Positions 27,621 through 36,365 of a stretch of 64,000 bases of DNA are shown piece after piece. The stretch comes from Ignavibacteriota bacterium (GTDB lineage Bacteria; Bacteroidota; Ignavibacteria; Tepidaquicellales; Tepidaquicellaceae): contig JAPLFJ010000007.1 of the NCBI GenBank assembly GCA_026390735.1, positions 1-64,000 on the forward strand. Reading direction: 5' to 3'. Numbering within the stretch: position 1 is the stretch's first letter; the number at the start of each line of letters is the position of its first letter. Below the pieces are notes generated by a model, which was not told where the DNA came from, ran no database searches, and saw only the letters and a program-made list of their open reading frames with translations. The translations under genes were made by a program, and so were the position numbers.

Positions 27621-28064
27621 GAAGTAAGGAGAAGGAATGGAACGCGGATGACGCGGATGACGCGGAAAGAACGGAGGAACACTGATAGAGATTTTTCAGG
27701 GTTAAAGATTTAGAGAAAGAGTAAGGAGTAGGGAGTAAGAAGAGATTAGAGAAGGATTGGAACGCGGGAAGAACAATTATACAGTTACGAGTGAAAATCC
27801 GCCGCGGCGGACAAAATGGCAAGAAAAGATAGAAGAAGAAATGGCACAGCATAAAAGACGATTAGAGCTGATTTTCACTGATTGTTTTTTAGGGTTAAAG
27901 ACAAGAAAAGATAATTCTGGTTTACCAGCGTATGAATTCAGAATTATAAATGATGGATTGAAGAGCAAGAACTTCAGACACGAATTTACACGAATTACTC
28001 AAATTTAAATAACGTTGATTTTTTAGGGTTAGAGATTACCCAGTGCCTCCTTACTTCCTACTCC
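27544..28064. repeat. Mosaic repeat region 1 (no convincing gene)
   Basis: This 521-bp gap holds only repeat modules: GGAGTAG heptamers, a 9-mer module GACGCGGAT (27640-27670), a TTTTTAGGGTTA module (three copies including a variant), a CACTGATTTT-like module, a GCCGCGGCGG stem, and a block around 27924-27998 that recurs near 36530-36590. The right end is a reverse-oriented GGAGTAG array that begins at the stop of the minus-strand gene. The open frame 27757-28008 is built wholly from these modules and is not called a gene. Confidence 0.75.
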
Positions 28065-31000
28065 TTACTTCAGTAAGAGGAGTTTTACGTTGTGAGTGAA
28101 AGAACCGGCTTCGATTCTGGCGAAGTATATACCGCTGGAATAGTTTGAGGCGTTCCAGGTCGCGTCGTACGTGCCTGCCTTAAGGTCTTTGTTGACGAGT
28201 GTTTCCACTTCCCTGCCCATTACGTCATATATTGTAAGTTTTACGAATGAGGCTACGGGGATTTCATATTCAATTTTTGTTGAGGGGTTAAACGGATTCG
28301 GATAGTTCTGCGACATGCTGAATTTCTTCGGTGTTGCAATCTCTACTTCGCTGTTCAGATAATAATATTCAAAGTTACCGTTATAATCTATTTGTTTTAG
28401 TCTGTACGAGTATTTTCCAGAGTTAAGTTTGCTGTCAGAAAACGAATAGTTAGTCGTTGTATTAGTTGTTCCTTTTCCTTTTACAAATCCAATCTTCTCC
28501 CAATTCTGAATTCTGAATTCTGAACTCTGAATTTTCTCCACTTCAAACCCTGCGTTATTAATCTCGGATGAAGTAGACCAGTTAAGGGTAACGGTATTTT
28601 TAACGACACCGGAATTAAATGAATTAAGTTGAACGGGAAGAACACCGCCAGGGTCAGAAATATATATGTCGTCGAAAAAAGCATTATCACCGGATGCAGT
28701 ATTATGATTCCATAAAACGCCAAGATAGTTCAGCGCGGTAGCCGTAAAAGTACTGTTAACGGCGGAAGCACCAATCTGAGTTGTAGTTAAACCAGGGGTG
28801 CTTTGCGGAAATACAGAAACATTGCTTTCAGCAAACAAACTCCAGGTATCTGTTGACGGGACATAAGTAACTCTAACGCTAATGTATTCCGCCCCATAAT
28901 TACCACCTGAAATAATATTCGTAACATTTGCATTTGCGTCAAGCCCGCCTGTAAAATGTACGAGTCTAATAGGGTTTGATGTGCCAGATTGACCGATAAC
29001 AACGGCATATCCATCTCCCGTTGTATAGTTCGAAGTTGTCATCCCAAGTATGAAAGCAATCCCAAAATTACCTGCATCGAATCCTGAGGGGTCTGTACGT
29101 GTATTCCTGAAATTAAAAGCCCATTGAACTGTTACGATAGAATTGCTTAAGGTTGTCGGATAACTGCTTAAGCCCGACAAGTTAACGAGTGCCACTTCCC
29201 TGCCTGCCGTTGTACTGCCCGCCTGAAGCTGGTTTGACAATATCTGCAGACCCGATGCAACAGTTTCTGTCTCAGACCAAAGCAATGATGTAGCACCGGT
29301 TGGTGTACTTCCAAGTGTTGTACTGTTTGCCCTGTTAAAATTATCCAGCAGTACAAGACCGGTCTGAGGTGCGGGCGCAGTTAAAGTTGTTGCATTAACT
29401 GATGGTACTGTGCCGTCGGTTTTATAATTTCTTGAAGTACCGTCGCCATTGTATGAATAAACCTGGAAATAATATTGCGTAGATGAATTCAAGGAAGAGA
29501 ATGTGTACGTTGCTGTTCCGTAAGTCGCATTTATTGTAGCCGAACCTTCTGCGAGCAGAGGGTCGTCCGCATACACAACTCCATCCGTGGGAACAGTGAA
29601 AGAATTTGTAGTACTGCCCAAGATTAAATAGCCCGATGGCAATTGTGAATTAACAACAGCGCCGCTCCACGTGAGTGTTATAGCACTTGTCGTAACATTT
29701 GTAGTGTTTAAGTTTGTAACATAATTTGTCGGCTCAGGCGATAAAACAGGTGTAAGGGTTGTTCCGTTTGCAGAAGGCACAGTACCGTCAGTTTTATAAT
29801 TAATTGAAGCGCCTGTTCCATTATAAGAATAAACTTTAAAGTAATAAGTTGTAGTTGGGTTTAAAGATGAAAACGTGTACTGAGTTGTTCCGTAACTTAT
29901 GTTCATTACGCCGCTTCCGTCTGACAGAGTTGCATCGTCCGAATAAACCATTCCGTCAACAGGTGCAGTAAATGAGTTACTTGTGTTTGCGAGAATCAGA
30001 TATGCAGTGGGAAGCGTTCCTCCGACAGCATTTGTCCAGTTAAGAGAAATATCGGTTGTTGTAATATTCCCTGTGCTTAAATTAGTCACATAGTTTGAAG
30101 GTTCTGTTGCAGGAGTTGAATTCCCTGTAGTTGCGTTTAAAGACGGAACAGTTCCTGTGGTTTTGTAATTACGTGAAGTACCGTCGCCGTTATATGAATA
30201 AACCCTGAAGTAATAAGTCTTATTGTTGCTTAATCCAGAGAATGTATAAGTATCGGCAGCACTGTACAAAACGTTTACAACGGCAACACTGTCAAGTGTT
30301 GCATCATCAGTATAAACAGAACCGTCGATAGGAATGAAATAATTATTCTTGCTGAAGGCCTCGATTAAATATCCTGACGGTGCCTGAGTACCTGTTGCGG
30401 CATCTGTCCAGTTTAGGGTTATCGCATTAGACGAAACAGAACTTGTAAAATTTGACAGATAATTTGTCGGCTCCACGGAATAGGTCGGACTTAATTTTGT
30501 TAAGTCATTAAAGTCTATATAATTTACATATTCAGGATGGTCTATAAACGGATTCCTGTTCTTCTGAACACTTTCGATATAATTATTTCTTTCCACTTCC
30601 CACTTATCCGGCGGGTCGTCCCTGTGCCACTGCAGGAGCGTGTTTACGTCCTGCGGTCCTTCGCTTGCAGAAGGAAGATAATTAGTATTCAGCCAGTTGA
30701 AGTTCCAGGTATAGCCGCCAATATCATCATACCTTACACACATATAAAACAAAGCCCTTGCGGCATCACCCTTATGTACATTTCTGGGTTCATAAACTGA
30801 TTTGCCAGCGGAGTTTTTACCGTATTTTCCATCATAGAAAGAACTTGTAACAGTTGTAACAATTCCGAGCGGGTGATTACTCCTGACACCGTTTGCGCTG
30901 TTCTGATTCAAAGGGAAAAGATGGTGCTGGTCCTGATACTGGTCAGTGCCTGTACCGCCAACGGGCATCCAGCTCTGGCACCAGGTATGTTCACGGCTCA

Positions 31001-31259
31001 TAACAGTCCATGCAAAAGTACCTGTATACTGATATTCCCAGCCGCTGTAAACACATATTACGCCGCGTGTTGAACCGCTTATCAAGTAAGAAGCGTAGTT
31101 AGCAACATTAGTAGGCCCGAAATTGGCATAAGTAATCCTTGTGTACGGGCTTCTGATACGGGTCTTCAAATCAGATACGAGAGTAGCATTGCCAGTATTA
31201 ATAGCAGTATAGTAAGCATCGTTCTGTGCGTAAAGATTAAACGAAGCACAGAAAAGCAC
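28065..31259 (-). CDS. T9SS-secreted endonuclease I with FnIII-like repeats
   Basis: The 1064-aa extracellular nuclease probably degrades DNA for nutrients. The N-terminal 250 residues are endonuclease I/NucM: SREHTWCQSW and QDQHHLFPLNQNSANGVRS carry the metal and catalytic His/Asn residues. Three tandem FnIII-like modules of about 120 aa (about 265-630, each with EPxNYxxN and YYFRVYSYNGDGTSRNYKT) follow, then a lectin/laminin-like domain (about 635-850) and a T9SS type A domain (about 985-1064). The annotated start is GTG, but it lies inside the signal peptide. The frame stays open upstream to 31313 and encodes the missing basic and hydrophobic residues without any ATG, so a rare ATT (31295) or ATA start, or a mutated start, is likely. 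Confidence 0.88.
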   Translation of the reverse strand: MLFCASFNLYAQNDAYYTAINTGNATLVSDLKTRIRSPYTRITYANFGPTNVANYASYLISGSTRGVICVYSGWEYQYTGTFAWTVMSREHTWCQSWMPVGGTGTDQYQDQHHLFPLNQNSANGVRSNHPLGIVTTVTSSFYDGKYGKNSAGKSVYEPRNVHKGDAARALFYMCVRYDDIGGYTWNFNWLNTNYLPSASEGPQDVNTLLQWHRDDPPDKWEVERNNYIESVQKNRNPFIDHPEYVNYIDFNDLTKLSPTYSVEPTNYLSNFTSSVSSNAITLNWTDAATGTQAPSGYLIEAFSKNNYFIPIDGSVYTDDATLDSVAVVNVLYSAADTYTFSGLSNNKTYYFRVYSYNGDGTSRNYKTTGTVPSLNATTGNSTPATEPSNYVTNLSTGNITTTDISLNWTNAVGGTLPTAYLILANTSNSFTAPVDGMVYSDDATLSDGSGVMNISYGTTQYTFSSLNPTTTYYFKVYSYNGTGASINYKTDGTVPSANGTTLTPVLSPEPTNYVTNLNTTNVTTSAITLTWSGAVVNSQLPSGYLILGSTTNSFTVPTDGVVYADDPLLAEGSATINATYGTATYTFSSLNSSTQYYFQVYSYNGDGTSRNYKTDGTVPSVNATTLTAPAPQTGLVLLDNFNRANSTTLGSTPTGATSLLWSETETVASGLQILSNQLQAGSTTAGREVALVNLSGLSSYPTTLSNSIVTVQWAFNFRNTRTDPSGFDAGNFGIAFILGMTTSNYTTGDGYAVVIGQSGTSNPIRLVHFTGGLDANANVTNIISGGNYGAEYISVRVTYVPSTDTWSLFAESNVSVFPQSTPGLTTTQIGASAVNSTFTATALNYLGVLWNHNTASGDNAFFDDIYISDPGGVLPVQLNSFNSGVVKNTVTLNWSTSSEINNAGFEVEKIQSSEFRIQNWEKIGFVKGKGTTNTTTNYSFSDSKLNSGKYSYRLKQIDYNGNFEYYYLNSEVEIATPKKFSMSQNYPNPFNPSTKIEYEIPVASFVKLTIYDVMGREVETLVNKDLKAGTYDATWNASNYSSGIYFARIEAGSFTHNVKLLLLK
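28502..28529 (-). repeat. In-frame CAGAATT heptamer array inside the endonuclease gene
   Basis: Four 7-bp units (AATTCTG three times, AACTCTG once, plus-strand reading) encode QSSEFRIQ just before the NWEKIG motif that precedes the sorting domain. The reading frame through the array is intact. A different heptamer sits at the equivalent site of the neighbouring T9SS gene. Confidence 0.85.
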
Positions 31260-31390
31260 AAATACGAAAATGTATTTTATTAAACCCTTAGTAATATTAA
31301 ACCTGTAATTTATTTATTAAAATATAAAGACCCTTAAATCTTTAAACCCTGTTCTATTATAACCAAAAAACACATATATTCTAAAACAAT

Positions 31391-31424
31391 AAAAGCCAGA
31401 TTTCGTTTCCCCCATCCGGCTTTT
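31391..31424 (-). terminator. Hairpin terminator
   Basis: AAAAGCC..GAT pairs with ATC.GGCTTTT around a loop of about 12 nt, with one mismatch. On the minus strand it follows the T9SS gene ending at 31648 and ends in a T-run, so it probably ends that transcript before the endonuclease gene. Confidence 0.6.
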
Positions 31425-31439
31425 ACAAAACGCCCTTTA

Positions 31440-31647
31440 TTACCAAAACTCCTTTATTGCCTAATCCTTACTTTTTCTTTAATCTCTAACCCTAAAAACT
31501 CTTCTTCTTTTTCTCTGTGTCCTCTGTGTGCTCAGTGGTGAACAATCTTTTCTCTAATTATTAATCCGCGCTCATCCGCACTTTCAGCGTCATCCGCGTT
31601 CCAATCCTTCTTTAATTTCTTACTCCTTACTTCTTACTCCCTACTCC
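31440..31647 (-). repeat. Mosaic repeat region 2
   Basis: Read on the minus strand, this gap begins at the stop codon of the T9SS gene with GGAGTAG-type heptamers, continues with GGAACGCGGATGACGC and GCGGATGAGCGCGGATTAA, a GTTCACCACTGAGCACAC module, then TTTTTAGGGTTAGAGATTAA, and ends with GATTAGGCAATAAAGG. The order of modules matches region 1 and region 3. No gene is seen. Confidence 0.75.
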
Positions 31648-32109
31648 TTACTTAATAACCGCCATCTTCTTCGTCATCACAAAATCCTTTGCCGACGACT
31701 TCGTCATAATACGGTAGAAATAAATCCCGCTCGACAAATCAGAAGCATTAAACTGAACGGTATGGTAACCCGCAGTTCTTGACTCATTAACCAGAGACTT
31801 TACTTCCCTGCCTGTAATATCGTAGAGTGAAATATTCACCTTACTGTCGAGAGGCAAATCGAAATCAATCTTAGTAACAGGATTAAACGGATTCGGGTAG
31901 TTCTGACTAACGTTAAACTTAGCAGGAACGCCGACTTCCACTTCACCGTTAAGCGCGAAATATTCAAAGTTACCGTTATGGTCAATCTGTTTCAATCTGT
32001 ACTTGTATTTACCAGTCTGCAGGTTTCTATCATCGTAAGAATAGTTAGTAGCAGTGTTCGTAGTTCCTTTTCCGCTTACGTATCCAATCTTTTCCCAATT
32101 GCCTGTTGC
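31648..32109 (-). pseudogene. Detached 3' part of T9SS protein (sorting domain, out of frame)
   Basis: The frame is open from 32109 and encodes about 153 residues beginning ATGNWEKIGYVSGKGTTNT, then the T9SS type A domain FNVSQNYPNPFNP...MTKKMAVIK. It is the natural continuation of the 1125-aa ORF upstream but lies in another frame; the nearest internal ATG (31995) is not a plausible start for a secreted domain. The switch in frame coincides with three heptamer repeats at 32101-32121. The domain itself has no stops or decay, so the break is recent, phase-variable or a sequencing error. Confidence 0.8.
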
Positions 32110-35100
32110 CTAATGCCTAATCTCTCTATGTTGAACCCCGCATTATTAATTTCGCTTGTAGTAGTCCAGTTAAGTTTAATATTCCTGCCAGTGACAGAAT
32201 TAGTTAATGATGAGAGTGTAACGGGCATAGCGGATTCATTCTGACCTGAGCCAAAAGGAGAATAGGTTGTTATTCCAGAAGCATACAAAGTGAAATCAAC
32301 AAACTCACCAATCCCTGCTGCTAAATTTGCAGTTCCTGCTGTTACCCAGGAATTATTATACAGATGCCATAATTGAGCATACGTATTTCTGTTTGCTGTA
32401 AAGTTTGTACCTTCCTGTGATGTCAACCATCCCACTCTTAGTTTTGTATTGCTTGAAGCCGGACCATTAACATTCCACTTTAGTTTTAATCTGTCTGCAC
32501 CGCTGTTTGTTCCTGAAACATCTGGTTCGACATTAATAGTATAATCACCTGTAGAGCCGGAATTTGTAATCCAAACCGGGGAGTATGCATCAGCGGTTCC
32601 GATTGGGAATAATATTTCGGTGTTCACAGCAGGATTTCTTGTAAGAACGCCTGTTGAATTTGTTACAATATAATTTGAAGCGGACACCCCTGAAACAGTT
32701 GCACTGCTTCCAAGCGTTAGATTGTTTGCGCCAAGATTTAATTTTCCGTTAGTGAAAGTGAGTGTTCCGTTGACGGTAGTATTACCAGCAAGCGTTACAT
32801 TAATACCAGAACCATTTATTGTTAAATTTCCATATTCTGTTAATGGGAGTTGTGATGATGTAGTAACCGTTTTATCATAATCAGTGATTGTTATATCGTC
32901 GATATTAATTTTTGTAGAGCTGGTTGTTTTTAAAATCTTAAACCTTACTGCTCCTGGTTGATTTACACTGAATGTAGTCGGTGTTAAAGTTGCAGTTGTA
33001 GAAACCAGCGCTCCAACATTTGACCATGTTGATCCCCCATCAGTTGATTTTTGCAATTGCCAAGTACAAGTAGCATCGGTACCATAGCTTGCACTATTGA
33101 TTGTAATATCTCTAGCCCCATTTGTCAAATCAAAATTCATTTTAATGTATCCGGCCGTCTGCATTCTTACACTCCAGGTGTTGTTTTTCTTATCATTTGT
33201 TAAATTCCCAATTAAAGCGTCTGACATTTCCCAACTTCCCATAGTACAAACAACAGAACTTACTGCATACGACCCTTTTGTCCCTGCCTCAAAATTTTCA
33301 AAGAATGATGCAGGTGTATTTGTTACTTGTGAATTAGGGTTGTTGGTGCCTGTTGTTAATAAGAACTTTGAGTTCAAACCTGTATTGTTATATTCATAAA
33401 CCCTGAACCAATAAACGGTTCCTGCCGTAAGGCCTGTTACAGATACTGTGTTACTTGTAGAATTGTAAATACACTGTTCGCCAGAACCCGAATACGTGGT
33501 TGACGTTGTTATTGTAGCACCATCAACAGGGTCAGTAAAACTATTTGATGTATTCATTAAAACTACTCTTTTATCTCCGTTACCGCTAGTCCAGTTAATA
33601 GTCATGGAAGTATTTGCAACCGTTGGAAATGTTATTGCAGACGCCTGAGTAGTTGGCGCTATTTTTAGTGTTGTGGCATTTGCTGTTAAGCCGGCAGAAT
33701 AGAAATTATAAGCATCATAAGAAAATGTTTTATAATAGACAGTCTGGAAAGGAGAAAGACTTGTATGGTTAGTTAATGAAGCGGCAGTACCTTTATACCA
33801 GATAGTGCCTCCGGCAAAAGCCTCACCCTGAATACCCGGGGCAACGCCATCTGTAGGAGTGGAGAATGTTCCTGTTGCATTATATATAACAACTATGTTA
33901 TTCCCATTAGTATTTGCAGTGGATGTTAAATTAATTTGAGAAGAACTTTCTGTAACAGCCGTAAATGAGATAGGGTCTGATGGAGAAACCCCTGTTCCGC
34001 TTAATGCAACATTTGGATCATTCGCGCCAGTACTTGTATGTGTAATGTTTCCGGAATACGATGTAATTGCTGTAGGTTTAAATCTTACATATATTGTAGT
34101 TGAGTTTACGGTTCCACCCGTTTGAGTCAAAGTAATCGTACCAAGATTGGCAACAAAATTTGCACCTGAATTTGTGGATATTTCAAATCCACTCGGAGGT
34201 GTCAATACAATATCGGCAGTTAAATTTGCTCCCAACACAGTATAATTTAATTCAACCGAAGTTGTGTTAACGGGAACATTGCCAAAACCAGAGATTGAGC
34301 CTACCGAAATTGTGGGTGATGAGGCGGTTAACGTTGTTTGAGAATTAGGATTATTTGATGCAGTTGCTGTATAAAATGTAGTTGTAGAACCAGTTCCGTT
34401 ATATTCAAATATCTGAACCCAATAAGTTGTGTTTTGATTTAAGTTTGATAAATTCACTGTATTGCTGGAACCATTATAAATACAATAATAGCCGGAAGTG
34501 CTAAGTTGTGTTCCTTTAGTCATCCAGTCATTACTGGCGGTATATGTTACTCCATTAGTTGGATTTACTATACTCCCTTGATTTGATTCCCTTACAAATA
34601 CCGCCCTATTACTTCCATTGCCGCTCGACCAATTTACTGTCATTGAGCTTGTTCCAACCGATGGAAAGGTGATTCCAGATGCCTGAGTTGTTGGAGCAAC
34701 AATTACTGGCCCAACTATATCAGCCCAAGTAGTTGCAACTCTAATACCATCCAATTTTAGCGCTGGCGCGGCAGACGAAGATCCTTGTCTTAAACCAACA
34801 GAACCAATACTAGCGAGATCCGCCGGAGTATCTGTACTTATTGTCCAACCTGTAACAGGTTCGGCGGCATTTAATGTTGGATTAATGTAAATAGCTGATA
34901 TATCATTTGTTGTACCAGCAACCACTGTATATTTTAATACTAACAGATAAGTTGTACCTGTGGTATAGCTATATGGTGTAAAAATAGCCGTTCCAATTAG
35001 TCCGGCCCTTGATATCCCGAAAGCAAAGTTAGTCGTAATGGCATCCTTTTTAATGAAAACCCTACCGTGATATGTCGTACTCATTGTTGCTCCCCCAAGA

Positions 35101-35453
35101 TGAAAGAAGTAATCTCCTGTTGTTTGGGACGAAGTAACATTTATTAAACAAGATGCATAAATAGATTCTGAGGTTTGCGCAGTAAAAGTCTTATTTACAT
35201 CCTGTCCCGTGTTTGATAATGTAGTTTCTAATCCGGTTCCTGAAGATAAATAGCCAGCATAAGATATTGTAGATGCTGTAACCATCACAGTTGGACTGGC
35301 TGTTGAACCTGTGAGATTCCACCCATTAGCTGTTAAATCTGTTCCAACAGTATAACTAAAATTTTCATTTAGCAAGGGTGTCTGCCCCCAGCCCACATTA
35401 GCAAAAACGGTAAATAATATAACGACCAGTAAAAATTGTTTAATTTGTTTCAT
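32076..35453 (-). CDS. Large secreted FnIII-rich protein, sorting domain lost by frameshift
   Basis: The 1125-aa product has a signal peptide ending NVGWGQ (about residue 23), a N-terminal domain of about 220 aa resembling a carbohydrate-binding or laminin-like fold, and FnIII-like modules with PTTQASxITFPxVxxxSMTVNW (about 250-370 and 600-715). Between them is a TSYSGNITHTSTGA-type module (about 380-490); a beta-rich domain and the YSPFGSGQNE segment lie near the end. It stops at GKRLDT without the T9SS domain, which follows in another frame. As it stands it would be exported to the periplasm but not sorted. A hairpin follows the combined gene at 31391. Confidence 0.85.
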   Translation of the reverse strand: MKQIKQFLLVVILFTVFANVGWGQTPLLNENFSYTVGTDLTANGWNLTGSTASPTVMVTASTISYAGYLSSGTGLETTLSNTGQDVNKTFTAQTSESIYASCLINVTSSQTTGDYFFHLGGATMSTTYHGRVFIKKDAITTNFAFGISRAGLIGTAIFTPYSYTTGTTYLLVLKYTVVAGTTNDISAIYINPTLNAAEPVTGWTISTDTPADLASIGSVGLRQGSSSAAPALKLDGIRVATTWADIVGPVIVAPTTQASGITFPSVGTSSMTVNWSSGNGSNRAVFVRESNQGSIVNPTNGVTYTASNDWMTKGTQLSTSGYYCIYNGSSNTVNLSNLNQNTTYWVQIFEYNGTGSTTTFYTATASNNPNSQTTLTASSPTISVGSISGFGNVPVNTTSVELNYTVLGANLTADIVLTPPSGFEISTNSGANFVANLGTITLTQTGGTVNSTTIYVRFKPTAITSYSGNITHTSTGANDPNVALSGTGVSPSDPISFTAVTESSSQINLTSTANTNGNNIVVIYNATGTFSTPTDGVAPGIQGEAFAGGTIWYKGTAASLTNHTSLSPFQTVYYKTFSYDAYNFYSAGLTANATTLKIAPTTQASAITFPTVANTSMTINWTSGNGDKRVVLMNTSNSFTDPVDGATITTSTTYSGSGEQCIYNSTSNTVSVTGLTAGTVYWFRVYEYNNTGLNSKFLLTTGTNNPNSQVTNTPASFFENFEAGTKGSYAVSSVVCTMGSWEMSDALIGNLTNDKKNNTWSVRMQTAGYIKMNFDLTNGARDITINSASYGTDATCTWQLQKSTDGGSTWSNVGALVSTTATLTPTTFSVNQPGAVRFKILKTTSSTKINIDDITITDYDKTVTTSSQLPLTEYGNLTINGSGINVTLAGNTTVNGTLTFTNGKLNLGANNLTLGSSATVSGVSASNYIVTNSTGVLTRNPAVNTEILFPIGTADAYSPVWITNSGSTGDYTINVEPDVSGTNSGADRLKLKWNVNGPASSNTKLRVGWLTSQEGTNFTANRNTYAQLWHLYNNSWVTAGTANLAAGIGEFVDFTLYASGITTYSPFGSGQNESAMPVTLSSLTNSVTGRNIKLNWTTTSEINNAGFNIERLGIRQQAIGKRLDT
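32101..32121 (-). repeat. ATTAGGC heptamer array at a frameshift
   Basis: On the minus strand the units are ATTAGGC (32115-32121), ATTAGGC (32108-32114), AACAGGC (32101-32107), followed by a decayed AATTGGG (32094-32100). The upstream ORF runs through in one frame to a stop at 32076; the sorting domain is in the frame one base earlier. One extra unit, or two fewer, would join them. Confidence 0.85.
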
Positions 35454-35749
35454 GAGGATTATAATTTGAATTTTTTAATATCGTTTGGGAATAATTATGG
35501 GCGGCTGACTGAATACACGGAAACACGGGAAATGCCTGTAAGTGCGGGGCGGACAGAGACTGCCCTGCTGTGTTTATATAAATCTGTTCAGGATGAAAAA
35601 GATGACCCATAGTATTATTGATGAAATAATTTGTTTTGTCTGATTCAAAAATAGTTATTAATATGTTCAGCAGTGTTTTCATAATGTTATGGAATTGTTA
35701 TGCGTTGCTGCCAGCGAAGAATATACGGGATAAGATGAAGATGAATTAG

Positions 35750-35890
35750 TGGTGATGAAAAAATGACAAAGAAATAGTGATGATAAAAAAGTGATGACAG
35801 AAAAAGTGATGATAAAAAAGTGATGATAAGAAAGTGATGAAAGAGAAAGTAATGATAAGAAAGAGATAAAGAGAAAACGGAATAAAGAAA
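35750..35890 (+). repeat. 14/15-bp degenerate tandem repeat
   Basis: Units of the form AGTGATGATAAAAA (14 bp, some 15) repeat about seven times with small changes (AGTGATGACAGAAAA, AGTAATGATAAGAA). Fourteen is twice the heptamer period seen elsewhere. The minus-strand frame across it is low-complexity and not a gene. The flanking 35454-35750 holds nothing I can identify. Confidence 0.7.
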
Positions 35891-35936
35891 ATAATGAAAG
35901 AGAATTACGTACGGACAATAAAAGAGAAGTGGCTGT

Positions 35937-35999
35937 TCCCGGACTTTGCAGTCCCAGGTGGAGCCGGGATGAATCTTTGTACGATGATGAATGTATCCC
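35937..35999 (+). other. Overlapping inverted repeats, possible structured RNA
   Basis: TCCCGG (35937-35942) can pair with CCGGGA (35964-35969); GGACT (35941-35945) can instead form a tight hairpin with AGTCC (35950-35954); GGGAT (35966-35970) can pair with ATCCC (35995-35999). The stems share bases, so they are mutually exclusive. I match it to no known riboswitch. The following 36000-36360 contains nothing recognisable. Confidence 0.35.
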
Positions 36000-36365
36000 C
36001 TTTACAAGGATTGCCCTAAACGATTTTTCCAATCGGCAAACAATTTTATAAACCCTTTATAAAATAGAACCTGATTATAGTGAGGTTTTAATACGGAAAT
36101 CTTTTTATGGTGGCCGCTTGCGCATTGTGGTCAGATAAAAAAGAACCCTTTCGTACTTAAAACCTGTAAACCTTTTTAACAAAGTAATAGGTATTTGTAT
36201 AACCCTTTTGATGAATGATACTTATTACTTTCGTAAATTGCGAAGAATGGATAGGAGTTTCACCGTATATTATGCAGGCGATAAGATGTTGATACGGGGG
36301 ATTGATTTGGGGGTTAAGCGATTGGGTTTTTCTTTTGTGTATTATATGTATGTGCGGGTAATTTT

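Noticed and set aside
27757-28008. Open frame of 83 codons on the plus strand
   Set aside because: It is composed entirely of intergenic repeat modules that recur elsewhere in other frames; no domain and no conserved start context.
27544-28064. CRISPR array
   Set aside because: Repeats are contiguous short units without unique spacers of constant length, and no cas gene is present.
28065-35453. Integrated mobile element delimited by the repeat regions
   Set aside because: No integrase, transposase, terminal inverted repeats or target-site duplication was seen; repeats occur at several unrelated positions.
35679-36032. Open frame of 117 codons on the minus strand, Ser/Leu/Phe rich
   Set aside because: It is the translation of the 14-bp repeat array; composition is low-complexity and alternative frames are equally open.
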